Below, one piece after another: positions 1-9,263 of a stretch of 19,890 nucleotides of DNA. The stretch comes from SXRF01 sp038043465 (GTDB taxonomy: Bacteria > Pseudomonadota > Alphaproteobacteria > Rickettsiales > SXRF01), in contig JBBTBX010000008.1 of NCBI GenBank assembly GCA_038043465.1, positions 1 to 19,890 on the forward strand, in the 5' to 3' direction. The first letter of the stretch is position 1, and each line of letters begins with the position of its first letter. The notes under the pieces were generated by a model. It did no database searches, was not told the DNA's origin, and worked only from the letters and a program-made list of their open reading frames with translations. The translations under genes and the position numbers were made by a program.

Positions 1-1890
<1,890 letters not shown>

Positions 1891-2210
1891 TAACATACTA
1901 ATTAATTATACTGATTATTGCTAATCAGTTTCTTGAGTTTAGTTTGAACGATGTCTGAATTATGAACGTACAGAGCTAAACAGCTTACGCTTTTTAGAAC
2001 TGCATCTTCAACAATCCAATTTCATCAACTCATCAAAATTCCATTGCCAGTCTGAATTGGGCCATCCGTATTACTACGTGTGCGTCCCTTTTCCCGCAAC
2101 TGACAATGTATATGATGTCAGAAAAACCTATTCACAATATCAATCTACAAAAGATTCCCGGATTCCTCCGCAAAATCTTTAAATCCACTTTATCTCGTAA
2201 AGGGAGGCAA
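1891..2210 (-). other. 23S rRNA leader, no tRNA or 16S gene seen
   Basis: This stretch lies between the rRNA promoter and the 23S 5' end and would be transcribed as a leader of roughly 310 nt. I looked for tRNA T-arm and acceptor patterns on both strands and found none, so the usual 16S-tRNA(Ile)-tRNA(Ala)-23S spacer is absent. No protein-coding frame is convincing. Confidence 0.6.
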
Positions 2211-2239
2211 TGTATAGCCACCCATTTTGAACCTGTCAA
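2211..2239 (-). promoter_or_regulatory. 23S rRNA promoter (sigma-70 type) with UP-like AT tract
   Basis: Read on the minus strand, a perfect -35 box TTGACA (2239-2234) is followed by a 17-bp spacer and TATACA (2216-2211), with transcription expected to start near 2204. Directly upstream (about 2247-2275) is an A/T-tract region resembling an UP element. This is the strongest promoter in the window and fits an independently transcribed 23S gene. Confidence 0.85.
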
Positions 2240-2370
2240 CAGCGATAGTGCATTTTTTTATAATTTTTTTATATATCCCTAAAACCCCAGGTTTTTAGAG
2301 GCTTTTAGCATGATGAATGCAGGTAGTATCTTTTCCGGATGAATGTAAATATATAACTTTTTAGTGAAAA

Positions 2371-2399
2371 GTGCAAGTTGTAGCAGGCAACTTTATACA
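2371..2399 (+). promoter_or_regulatory. Possible miaB promoter with internal inverted repeat
   Basis: A weak -35 (GTGCAA, 2371-2376, off by one depending on alignment) lies 17 bp before TATACA (2394-2399). Between them sits an inverted repeat, AAGTTG (2375-2380) and CAACTT (2388-2393), which would place a dimeric repressor across the promoter. The only support is spacing and symmetry. Confidence 0.3.
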
Positions 2400-2472
2400 T
2401 TCCCCTTGCGATAATGGCTGGCAGGCTTTAAAAGCTCACATAATTAACAAATGAGAGAGACTGCGGATTACT

Positions 2473-3789
2473 GTGTCTAAAAAACTTTATATAAAAACCT
2501 ATGGCTGCCAGATGAATGTCTATGACACGGTGCGGATGCACGATGTCATGGCACCTTTGGGATATACTGCCAGTGACAGCTATGAAGACGCTGATATGGT
2601 TATCCTCAATACTTGCCATATCCGCGAAAAAGCTGATGAAAAGGTTTATTCTGATTTAGGGCGGATTCGCAAAGAAAAAGATAAGAAAAAGGCTGGCGGC
2701 GATAAAATGCTGGTGGCGGTTGGTGGCTGTGTGGGGCAGGCGGAAGGCGCGGAAATTATTAAGCGCGCGCCATATGTTGACATGGTTTTTGGGCCGCAGA
2801 GCTATCACCAGTTGCCGGAAATGGTAACCAAGGCGATTCGCGATAATGGCGGGGTGGTGGAGCTGGATTTTGCACCAGTCGATAAGTTTGACAGACTTCC
2901 CGAAGTTAGTAATTCACAAGGGGTTAGCGCGTTTTTATCGGTGCAGGAAGGTTGCGATAAATTCTGTAGTTTCTGCGTTGTGCCATATACCAGAGGGGCG
3001 GAATATTCGCGCCCGTTTAATGATGTTCTTGTTGAAGCCCGCAAATTGGTAGATGGCGGCGCAAAGGAAATTACTTTGCTTGGTCAGAATGTTAATGCTT
3101 ACCATGGCTCTGTTTCTCTGGCGGGTTTAATCGACGCATTGGCGCAGATAAACGGGCTGGAACGCATAAGATATATGACTTCGCATCCGCGCGATATGTC
3201 TGATGATCTGATTGCGATTCATGGCAGCGAGAAAAAATTGATGCCGTTTTTGCATCTGCCGGTGCAATCCGGTTCTGACGAGATTCTCAAAAAAATGAAC
3301 CGTAAACATAAAGCTGAGCTTTATTTTGATATTGTTGAAAGGCTGCGTAAAGTGCGTCCGGATATTGCTATGTCTTCGGATTTTATTGTTGGTTTCCCGG
3401 GCGAAACTGACGAAAATTTTGAAGATACCATGAATTTAATCCGCAAAATCGGGTATGCTTCGGTTTATAGTTTCAAATATAGCCAGCGGCCGGGAACGCC
3501 AGCAGCGGTGGATGAAAATCAAGTGCCTGAGCTGGTAAAACAGGAACGCTTGGCGCGTTTGCAGGCACTGGTGCATGAGCAACAAACCGCTTTTAACCAG
3601 TCATTTGTAGGAAAAACCATCAAGGTGCTGTTTGATAGGGATGGAAAATTTGACGGGCAGTTGCTCGGTAAAGGCGAACATATGCAGTCAGTATATGTAA
3701 ATGGTGGCGGTGCTGTGCGTGGTACTATCGCCGATGTGAAAGTCACTGGCGGATTCCTAAATAGCGTGACTGGTGAGGTGGTTAGATAG
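2473..3789 (+). CDS. miaB: tRNA-2-methylthio-N6-isopentenyladenosine synthase MiaB
   Basis: Radical-SAM methylthiotransferase that adds the 2-methylthio group to i6A37 of tRNAs, using two 4Fe-4S clusters. The N-terminal UPF0004 domain carries the cluster cysteines C12 (in KTYGCQMNVYD), C48 (NTCHIREKA) and C86. The radical-SAM domain has C161-x3-C165-x2-C168 in EGCDKFCSFCVVPYTRGAE. A TRAM domain occupies roughly the last 65 residues. The length of 438 aa is normal for the family. The start is GTG, and homology begins at once with KKLYIKTYGCQMN, so no upstream start is needed; only a weak GAGAGA Shine-Dalgarno lies about 13 nt upstream. It is the first gene of the conserved miaB-phoH-ybeY-corC-lnt order and is divergent from the 23S gene. 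Confidence 0.97.
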   Translation: MSKKLYIKTYGCQMNVYDTVRMHDVMAPLGYTASDSYEDADMVILNTCHIREKADEKVYSDLGRIRKEKDKKKAGGDKMLVAVGGCVGQAEGAEIIKRAPYVDMVFGPQSYHQLPEMVTKAIRDNGGVVELDFAPVDKFDRLPEVSNSQGVSAFLSVQEGCDKFCSFCVVPYTRGAEYSRPFNDVLVEARKLVDGGAKEITLLGQNVNAYHGSVSLAGLIDALAQINGLERIRYMTSHPRDMSDDLIAIHGSEKKLMPFLHLPVQSGSDEILKKMNRKHKAELYFDIVERLRKVRPDIAMSSDFIVGFPGETDENFEDTMNLIRKIGYASVYSFKYSQRPGTPAAVDENQVPELVKQERLARLQALVHEQQTAFNQSFVGKTIKVLFDRDGKFDGQLLGKGEHMQSVYVNGGGAVRGTIADVKVTGGFLNSVTGEVVR

Positions 3790-3831
3790 ACTTTAAGAGC
3801 ATGGATATGTGTTTATTTTGTTGCGTGGGCG

Positions 3832-3840
3832 TGTTAGAAT
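3832..3840 (+). promoter_or_regulatory. Possible extended -10 promoter before phoH
   Basis: TG-T-TAGAAT at 3832-3840 fits an extended -10 element about 37 nt before the phoH start; no good -35 box accompanies it. It would allow phoH transcription apart from miaB, whose stop is 87 bp upstream. Confidence 0.3.
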
Positions 3841-3876
3841 AGTCGCAGGTGTTCATTTATCAATGAAGGGCAACAA

Positions 3877-4887
3877 ATGAAAGATAGGCGCGCGAAGACT
3901 GGTGAATCAGTAAGTATTGCTTTCACGGATAATTCATTGCTGCCCATGCTGTTTGGCGACGAAGATATTCACCTTGCCAAGCTCGAGAAAAAATTTAATG
4001 TGCAGGCGACGACGCGGGGAAATATGCTGGTGATTTCTGGTGAGAAATCGAGTGTGGATGCTTGCCGAGCGGTTGTTGAATCTCTTTATTCTGATTTGAA
4101 AAAAGGCGGTGAGGTTGGCTCGAAAGAAGTTGATGCGGCAATACGCATGACTGCTGTGCAGGTTGATTCGCGCAGTGAAAACCATAACTCGTTTGTTGAG
4201 CAGGATCTCATTGTAAAAACGATGAAGAAAAGCGTGAAGCCTTATTCACCAGCGCAGGCAAAATATATAGAAGCCCTTACCAAGAATGATGTGGTGTTTA
4301 CGCTTGGGCCAGCGGGAACTGGCAAGACATATATTGCGGTGGCGATGGCGGTTGCCATGTTTACCTCAGGCAAGGTAGAAAAAATTATTTTGTCACGACC
4401 AGCCGTAGAAGCTGGCGAAAAATTAGGATTCCTGCCTGGTGATTTGAAGGAGAAAATCGACCCGTATCTGCGCCCGCTCTATGACGCACTGCACGATATG
4501 ATTCCAGCAGAGAAGCTGACGCGACATATGGAAGTTGGTGATATTGAAGTCGCGCCGCTGGCGTTTATGCGCGGGCGCACTCTTGCCAATGCATTCGTGA
4601 TTCTTGATGAGGCGCAGAACACAACGCCAACCCAGATGAAAATGTTTCTCACCCGCCTTGGCGAAAATTCGCGCATGGTTATCACTGGCGATTTAACGCA
4701 AACTGATTTGCCGAAAGACGTGAAATCTGGGCTGGGTGACGTTATCCGCAAAGTGGAAAGCATTGAAGGAATTGGCGTGGTGCGCTTTACCGATTCGGAT
4801 GTAGTTCGCCATCCTCTTGCTGCTAAAATCGTCAAAGCCTATGATGAGTGGGACAAGAAAAAGAAGAATAATCTGCCGCTTGATTAA
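3877..4887 (+). CDS. phoH: PhoH-family ATPase (YbeZ)
   Basis: P-loop NTPase of the PhoH/YbeZ family, 336 aa. The Walker A motif GPAGTGKT is at about residues 144-151, and the Walker B-type VILDEAQN at about 241-248. The N-terminal ~110 residues form the family's KH-like part (motif LFGDEDIHLAKLEKKF). YbeZ is known to associate with the endoribonuclease YbeY and is thought to act in RNA metabolism and rRNA maturation. The ybeY gene follows, now separated by a toxin-antitoxin pair. The start ATG is supported by GAAGGG at 3866-3870 with about 7 nt spacing. The C-terminus ends in a Lys/Asn-rich tail. Nothing important appears to be missing. Confidence 0.95.
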   Translation: MKDRRAKTGESVSIAFTDNSLLPMLFGDEDIHLAKLEKKFNVQATTRGNMLVISGEKSSVDACRAVVESLYSDLKKGGEVGSKEVDAAIRMTAVQVDSRSENHNSFVEQDLIVKTMKKSVKPYSPAQAKYIEALTKNDVVFTLGPAGTGKTYIAVAMAVAMFTSGKVEKIILSRPAVEAGEKLGFLPGDLKEKIDPYLRPLYDALHDMIPAEKLTRHMEVGDIEVAPLAFMRGRTLANAFVILDEAQNTTPTQMKMFLTRLGENSRMVITGDLTQTDLPKDVKSGLGDVIRKVESIEGIGVVRFTDSDVVRHPLAAKIVKAYDEWDKKKKNNLPLD

Positions 4888-4925
4888 TTGTCATTTTTGA
4901 CAAAATTGAACATTTGTGCTACTAT
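4888..4925 (+). promoter_or_regulatory. Promoter and operator-like inverted repeat of toxin-antitoxin pair
   Basis: TTGACA (4897-4902), a 17-bp spacer and TACTAT (4920-4925) form a good sigma-70 promoter directly after phoH. A perfect inverted repeat, TTGTCA (4888-4893) and TGACAA (4898-4903), overlaps the -35 box. Ribbon-helix-helix antitoxins usually repress their own operon, so this is the likely operator. It lacks a U-tract that would make it a phoH terminator. Confidence 0.6.
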
Positions 4926-4953
4926 AAGCCATGCACAATAAGGGGGGAAATAT

Positions 4954-5223
4954 ATGAGCAGGCTTTCTATAGAAATTTCTGAACAACAACATCAGCAAAT
5001 TAAGGCTATGGCTGCTATTAGTGGATTAAGCATAAAAGACTATATTATAGAAAAGACATTGCCTTCCACAGATGAAGAGCCATATAGTCAAGAAGAATTA
5101 GAGGCATTCAAGAAGCTTGAGGAATTTCTTAGACCGAGCTTAGAAGCCGTAGAAAGAGGCGAATATTTCGAAGTAACTATGGAAGAAATAATTGCCGAAG
5201 CGCGTGCTGAGCGTGGTCTTTAA
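4954..5223 (+). CDS. Ribbon-helix-helix antitoxin of a type II toxin-antitoxin pair
   Basis: Small acidic protein of 89 aa. Residues 1-35 (MSRLSIEISEQQHQQIKAMA then SGLSIKDYI) have the beta-strand/helix/helix pattern of CopG/ParD-type ribbon-helix-helix DNA binders. The rest is a charged, helical tail ending in EEIIAEARAERGL, the sort of segment that wraps the cognate toxin. It precedes the toxin gene by 3 nt, the normal antitoxin-first order. A strong Shine-Dalgarno, AGGGGGG (4941-4947), lies 6 nt before the ATG. The pair is more AT-rich than phoH and ybeY on either side, which suggests acquisition by transfer. The family call rests on pattern and context. Confidence 0.8.
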   Translation: MSRLSIEISEQQHQQIKAMAAISGLSIKDYIIEKTLPSTDEEPYSQEELEAFKKLEEFLRPSLEAVERGEYFEVTMEEIIAEARAERGL

Positions 5224-5226
5224 TTT

Positions 5227-5529
5227 ATGCGCTACGAGCTATCACCAGATGCTATAAAAGATATAAGGGAAATATGGAATTATACAGTTGATAAATGGGG
5301 CGAGAAACAAGCCAATAATTACATTAAAAATATTTTTGAATGTTTTGAAGAAATCATTGCTAGAGATGTTGTTTATAAAAAACTCTTTATTGATGATAAA
5401 GAAATTAAATTGGTCAGGCACGAACATCATTATATTTTCTTTATAGTAAAAAAAGATCCTATTATTGTTAGAGTTTTGCATAAGAAGATGGATTTTATTT
5501 CAGCCTTGAATAAAAGGCTTCCTGTTTAA
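5227..5529 (+). CDS. RelE/ParE-family toxin
   Basis: Protein of 100 aa with the RelE/ParE fold signature: an N-terminal strand and helix (MRYELSPDAIKDIREIWNYT), the KWGEKQANNYIKNI helix, then the C-terminal strands KLVRHEHHYIFFIV and IIVRVLHKKMD. Toxins of this superfamily either poison gyrase (ParE) or cleave mRNA on the ribosome (RelE). The W-x2-T-x3-W/G-x2-A-x2-Y pattern and the ribbon-helix-helix partner favour the ParE side. The target cannot be settled from sequence. It follows the antitoxin by 3 nt and ends 2 nt before ybeY, so toxin-operon transcripts probably run into the essential ybeY gene. Codon use is AT-rich. Confidence 0.85.
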   Translation: MRYELSPDAIKDIREIWNYTVDKWGEKQANNYIKNIFECFEEIIARDVVYKKLFIDDKEIKLVRHEHHYIFFIVKKDPIIVRVLHKKMDFISALNKRLPV

Positions 5530-5531
5530 TT

Positions 5532-6068
5532 ATGAAAACAAATCTCGATATTTCATTCCATGTTCAAAATCCATTATGGAAAACGCGACTAAGACCATAT
5601 ACTAAAACTGTGCGGATGGTTCTGGAAGAGGCTTTTTCCGAAGTAAAAAATATGGATACCAGCCTTCGCTGGTATGACAAAAAAGCTGTTTTTGAAATTG
5701 CAATTGTGCTGGCGGATGATGCTTTTGTAAAAGAGTTGAACAGCCAGTATCGCGGGAAAAATAAACCGACGAATGTACTCTCGTTTCCTGCTTCCTCACT
5801 GGCTACTGACAACCGACAACTGACCACTGATAGCATTTTGAAAGCAAATTGGTATGAACTAGGTGATATAGTTCTGGCGTTGGAGACTATCGAAAAAGAA
5901 GCTAAGGAACAGGAAAAAACTTTCAGGAATCATGCATCTCACCTGCTTATTCACGGATTTCTGCATCTTATTGGCTATGACCATATTCATGGTAAGCAAG
6001 CGGAAATTATGGAGAAATTGGAAATAAAGATATTGAAAAAACTGGGTATCAGCAATCCGTACTTGTAA
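5532..6068 (+). CDS. ybeY: Endoribonuclease YbeY (rRNA maturation factor)
   Basis: Zinc-dependent single-strand endoribonuclease needed for 16S rRNA 3'-end maturation and 70S ribosome quality control. The metal site is seen in HGFLHLIGYDH (H141, H145, H151 ligands). Conserved NKPTNVLSFP (77-86) and GDIVLA (111-116) precede it. At 178 aa it is longer than the roughly 155-165 aa usual for the family. Two segments look repeat-derived: a palindromic element encoding MDTSLRWYDKK (41-51), and a five-unit 7-bp array encoding about residues 90-101 (LATDNRQLTTDS), placed in the variable region before GDIVLA. Both keep the frame and leave the catalytic motif intact, so the protein is probably active. 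The start ATG is 2 nt after the toxin stop, and homology supports it. Confidence 0.95.
   Translation: MKTNLDISFHVQNPLWKTRLRPYTKTVRMVLEEAFSEVKNMDTSLRWYDKKAVFEIAIVLADDAFVKELNSQYRGKNKPTNVLSFPASSLATDNRQLTTDSILKANWYELGDIVLALETIEKEAKEQEKTFRNHASHLLIHGFLHLIGYDHIHGKQAEIMEKLEIKILKKLGISNPYL
5653..5679 (+). repeat. Palindromic element inserted in frame in ybeY
   Basis: Arms ATACCAGC (5656-5663) and GCTGGTAT (5668-5675) with a CTTC loop, bordered by GG on the left and GACA on the right. The same design occurs twice upstream of rluD (13371-13396 and 13434-13459). Relative to the 13434 copy the only differences are in the two arms and are compensatory, keeping all 8 base pairs. Confidence 0.75.
5799..5833 (+). 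repeat. Five-unit 7-bp tandem array inside ybeY
   Basis: Units are CTGGCTA, CTGACAA, CCGACAA, CTGACCA and CTGATAG, a strict 7-bp period with consensus CTGACAA. They are read in frame within ybeY. Confidence 0.75.
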
Positions 6069-6106
6069 TTTTATAAATAATTGTGTAAAAGATAGCGTAT
6101 AGTATT

Positions 6107-7072
6107 ATGGAATCTGCAAAACGTAATTTGAATATATTACCTGTGGACGAGTCTGAGTCTGATAAGCCTCCGCCTCTTGTGCTGGAAAGCGGCAGGAGGG
6201 CTGATTCTGATTATTCCCGCGCATCGTTTTTAAGCTCAATTCGCGCATGGTTTAAGTTAAGAACCGGGACGAAGAATGATGCTTCGCTGAAAGAAACAAT
6301 TGAAGAAATTATCGAAGAGCATAGCGGCGAGGCGGAAGATCGTCTTGAGCCTGAAGAACGGGTAATGCTGCATAATGTGTTGAATCTCGGTGATACCAGA
6401 GTCAATGACATTATGGTGCCGCGCACGGATATTTCGGCAGTTCCGGTTGATATTACGCTTATGGAATTAAAAGCACACATACTTGAGCAGCAGCATACGC
6501 GCATTCCGGTGTATGATGAAACTCTCGATAAGGTTCTTGGTTTTATCCATGTTAAAGACCTGATGCCAATGTTAGGTGGAGAGAAAGAATATAATCTGCG
6601 GCAGGTGCTGCGCGACATATTATTTGTTCCTCCTTCGATGCGTATATTGGATTTGCTGGTGAAAATGCGCCACGCCGGAAGCCATGTTGCGATTGTTGTC
6701 GATGAATATGGTGGCACTGACGGGCTGGTTACCATGGAAAATCTGTTTGAGGAAATAGTTGGCGACATTCAGGATGAACATGACGATGAAGAGGATGAGG
6801 ATAAAATTACTCGCGTTACCCCAAGTATTTTTGAGGTGAATGCGCGTATAAGAATAGAAAAACTGGAGAAGGAGCTGGGCTTGGATCTGGTTGCTGAAGA
6901 GAAAGAAAATGAATTTGACACGCTTGGCGGACTCATATTTTTCCAACTGGGGAGAGTTCCTGCCAGAGGTGAATCGGTGCGGCATATTTCCGGAGTGCGA
7001 TTTGAAATTTTAGAAGCGGATCCGCGCAGCATTAAAAAAGTTCGCATTGTCAACGCTTCAAGTAATGTTTGA
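6107..7072 (+). CDS. corC: CorC/TlyC (HlyC)-family CBS-domain protein
   Basis: Cytosolic protein of 321 aa. A variable N-terminus (1-90) is followed by tandem CBS domains (about 95-215; MVPRTDISAVPVD starts the first, and IVVDEYGGTDGLVTMENLFE ends the second). An acidic linker (DEHDDEEDED) leads to the C-terminal CorC_HlyC domain (about 235-315; TLGGLIFFQLGRVPARGE). The family is linked to Mg2+/Co2+ efflux in enterobacteria. In Rickettsia the homologue is named TlyC and has been described as a haemolysin; either name is historical. It lacks the membrane DUF21 domain of the larger paralogues. It lies 38 bp after ybeY and overlaps lnt, the normal alphaproteobacterial order, so it is probably cotranscribed with both. 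Confidence 0.92.
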   Translation: MESAKRNLNILPVDESESDKPPPLVLESGRRADSDYSRASFLSSIRAWFKLRTGTKNDASLKETIEEIIEEHSGEAEDRLEPEERVMLHNVLNLGDTRVNDIMVPRTDISAVPVDITLMELKAHILEQQHTRIPVYDETLDKVLGFIHVKDLMPMLGGEKEYNLRQVLRDILFVPPSMRILDLLVKMRHAGSHVAIVVDEYGGTDGLVTMENLFEEIVGDIQDEHDDEEDEDKITRVTPSIFEVNARIRIEKLEKELGLDLVAEEKENEFDTLGGLIFFQLGRVPARGESVRHISGVRFEILEADPRSIKKVRIVNASSNV

Positions 7073-8642
7073 TTCCATAGAAAGGCTGGCTGGCTGGCGG
7101 CGTAATTTATTTGCTTTCGCGATGGGTATATGCGCGACATTGACGCTTGCTCCGTTCTATTTTTTTCCACTCATTATTCCTGCCTATGCCGGTTTGTTCA
7201 TACTGGTGAGAAATTCAGTGTCATGGAAGAGGGTTTTTGCTGATGGCTGGTGGTGGGGTTGGGGATTTTATATCAGCGGACTTTACTGGTTCTGCATCGC
7301 CCTGCTTACCGAGCCGGAAAAATTTGCGTGGGCAATTCCTTTTGCCTTATTTGGACTCAATGCGATTATTGCCATATATCCTGGCGTTGCTTGTTTGCTG
7401 TTTTATTTAGCCTGTCATACCAGACCCCGCAATAAATGCGGGGTGACAAAGGATAAATGCGGTGTGACAAAGAGCAAGTGCGGAATGGTGGGGGTATGGT
7501 TGTTTTCCACTATCTGGCTTATCGTTGAATATGCGCGTGGGCATTTATTCTCGGGTTTCCCATGGAATCTGGCTGGTTACAGCTTTGCTTTCAGTGATTC
7601 TTCCTTGCAGCTTGCTTCAATATTTGGTGCTTACGGGCTAACTTTTTTTGCGGTGCTACTCGGCGCGTCCACTGCTATAATCAAAGCCAATAAAATTTTT
7701 GTTCTGGCAGTGTGGGGATTGTTTGCCGGTTTGTTAGTTTGGGGAAATGCAAGGTTAGAAAGCGCGACAGAAGGCGAGGCGACTGGTGCAGTACTCCGGC
7801 TGGTGCAGGCGAATATTCTCCAGCCACATAAATGGAATCCAAAATTACAGCAGGAAAATTTAGAGGAATATATAAAGCTTACGCGCAGTGAAGGCTTGGA
7901 AAAAATTACCCATGTTATCTGGCCGGAAACAGCGACCCCATTTGTGTTGCGCTCTGATACATCACTTTCTTCTGGTCTTGGAAGAATGTTGCCGGAAGGG
8001 GCTTTGCTTATCACCGGTGCGCTGCGCTCCGATGGTGAAGGTGATGACAAGCAATATTATAATAGCGTGGTGATGATTGATGGCAGTGGCTATATTGTTG
8101 GGAACTACGATAAACATGTGCTGGTGCCGTTTGGCGAATTTTTGCCCTTACGTTTTTTAATTCCGAAATCCCTGAAACTTCCGGTGGGCGATAAGGATTT
8201 TTCCGAAGGTGAAGGAGTGAGGACGCTTAAATGGCAAGGATTGCCGCCGGTCAGCGTTCTGGTGTGTTATGAAGGAATTTTTCCGGAATTTGCGGCAGAT
8301 AACAATAATCGACCGGATTGGCTGCTTAATGTCACCAATGATGCCTGGTTCGGGATGAGTAGTGGCCCATATCAGCATTTTGCAATGGCAAGGATGCGCT
8401 CGGTGGAGCAGGGGCTACCGCTGGTGCGGGTGGCAAATACCGGGATAACCGCCTATATAGATGAATATGGACAGATCAAGCAGCAACTTGCCCTTGGAAT
8501 TAAGGGGATAATGGATGTTCCCCTGCGCCGTTCCAGCCTATATGGCACATTATATACCAAGTATGGAAATATTATTGCTTTTATAACTATATGTTTTAGC
8601 TTGTTTTTTATACTGCATTGCAAAAAGTTAATGAAAAATTAA
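7065..8642 (+). CDS. lnt: Apolipoprotein N-acyltransferase Lnt
   Basis: Inner-membrane enzyme that N-acylates the terminal cysteine of lipoproteins, the last step of lipoprotein maturation. The first ~230 residues hold several transmembrane helices with the conserved FSGFPWNLAGY. The nitrilase-type C-terminal domain carries the triad: E288 in WPETATPF, K350 in DKHVLVPFGEF and C401 in CYEGIFPE. I take ATG 7065, which overlaps the corC stop by 8 nt and gives 525 aa; an in-frame TTG at 7047 would add six residues with no Shine-Dalgarno advantage. An unusual 7-residue repeat (KCGVTKD, KCGVTKS, KCGM) lies at about 124-141 in a loop between membrane helices. It comes from a hairpin plus 21-bp repeats and leaves the frame open. 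Confidence 0.95.
   Translation: MFDSIERLAGWRRNLFAFAMGICATLTLAPFYFFPLIIPAYAGLFILVRNSVSWKRVFADGWWWGWGFYISGLYWFCIALLTEPEKFAWAIPFALFGLNAIIAIYPGVACLLFYLACHTRPRNKCGVTKDKCGVTKSKCGMVGVWLFSTIWLIVEYARGHLFSGFPWNLAGYSFAFSDSSLQLASIFGAYGLTFFAVLLGASTAIIKANKIFVLAVWGLFAGLLVWGNARLESATEGEATGAVLRLVQANILQPHKWNPKLQQENLEEYIKLTRSEGLEKITHVIWPETATPFVLRSDTSLSSGLGRMLPEGALLITGALRSDGEGDDKQYYNSVVMIDGSGYIVGNYDKHVLVPFGEFLPLRFLIPKSLKLPVGDKDFSEGEGVRTLKWQGLPPVSVLVCYEGIFPEFAADNNNRPDWLLNVTNDAWFGMSSGPYQHFAMARMRSVEQGLPLVRVANTGITAYIDEYGQIKQQLALGIKGIMDVPLRRSSLYGTLYTKYGNIIAFITICFSLFFILHCKKLMKN
7413..7485 (+). repeat. Hairpin plus 21-bp tandem repeat inserted in lnt
   Basis: Arms ACCCCGCA (7424-7431) and TGCGGGGT (7437-7444) close a 5-nt loop. 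The left side begins TGTCATACC and the right side continues GACAAAGG, like the edges of the other palindromic elements here. The right half is repeated with a 21-bp period (ATAAATGCGG followed by TGACAAAG, about 7432-7452 and 7453-7473, with a decayed third unit), giving a 7-residue protein repeat. Confidence 0.7.
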
Positions 8643-8739
8643 TTATTTTCACTTGCAAATTCTGTTTTTTATGCGAAAAGTGACAGTATAAATTTGTAAT
8701 AAATTCAATCAAACACAAAATAACTTACATAGTATTTAT

Positions 8740-9156
8740 ATGACAAAACACGACATTGACGGATATGTTGGCAAACGCCTTAAACAAAGACGTACCATAA
8801 TGGGACTTAGCCAGGAATCAGTAGCTAAGGCAGTTGGCATCACTTTCCAGCAGGTGCAGAAATACGAAAAAGGCAGCAATGCAATGAACGCACGCCGTCT
8901 GTATGAATTCGCACGCTTTATGAATGTTCCGGTTGCTTATTTCTTTGAAGGCATTGATCAGAATATTACTGTTCATAACGTGGTCAGTGGTTTTGCGGAA
9001 ACGCCGGCTGCCCAGTTCGACCATGATAACAAGGCATCAGACCGCGAATCTCTGGAAATGATGAAATCATTCAAGCGTATCAAAGAGCCTGTTGTGCGTA
9101 AACGCCTTGCAGATTTGCTGCGTGCTGTTGCTGATAACAAAACCCTTGTTGATTAA
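8740..9156 (+). CDS. XRE-family helix-turn-helix transcriptional regulator
   Basis: Protein of 138 aa with an N-terminal HTH_XRE domain at about residues 9-64. GKRLKQRRTIMGLSQESVAK and FQQVQKYEKGSNAM contain the helix-turn-helix and the recognition helix, and MNVPVAYFFEG ends the domain. The C-terminal half is charged and ends in EPVVRKRLADLLRAVAD, probably for dimerisation. A regulator of this type sits between lnt and metK in many alphaproteobacteria, and its context here is standard. Its targets cannot be read from sequence. The gene starts 97 bp after lnt; a TATAAA-like box around 8687-8692 could be a -10 but has no good -35. No clear Shine-Dalgarno precedes the ATG. Confidence 0.9.
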   Translation: MTKHDIDGYVGKRLKQRRTIMGLSQESVAKAVGITFQQVQKYEKGSNAMNARRLYEFARFMNVPVAYFFEGIDQNITVHNVVSGFAETPAAQFDHDNKASDRESLEMMKSFKRIKEPVVRKRLADLLRAVADNKTLVD

Positions 9157-9157
9157 A

Positions 9158-9192
9158 GTTGCGTTAGTTCGTAATTCGTAGTTACGTAATTA
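9158..9192 (+). repeat. Degenerate 7-bp tandem array (TAGTTCG type)
   Basis: Successive heptamers GTTGCGT, TAGTTCG, TAATTCG, TAGTTAC and GTAATTA follow the stop codon of the XRE gene. In another register they read TTCGTAA, TTCGTAG, TTACGTA, the same units as the array at 18931-18972. Confidence 0.55.
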
Positions 9193-9229
9193 GGCGGACA
9201 GCCGATACCGTTTTCGCGTGGAATTTTGC

Positions 9230-9257
9230 TTGACATCTGATTTCCAAAGTTTAGTTT
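9230..9257 (+). promoter_or_regulatory. Probable metK promoter
   Basis: A consensus -35 TTGACA (9230-9235) is followed at 16 bp by TAGTTT (9252-9257), a poor -10. The predicted start near 9264 would place the 5' end just before the first hairpin arm of the structured metK leader. Confidence 0.45.
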
Positions 9258-9263
9258 ACCCCT

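Noticed and set aside
1891..2472. Spacer tRNA genes between 23S and miaB
   Set aside because: No cloverleaf with T-arm and acceptor pairing was found on either strand.
4888..4903. Inverted repeat as a phoH terminator
   Set aside because: The stem is only 6 bp and AT-rich with no T-tract; its overlap with the -35 box fits an operator better.
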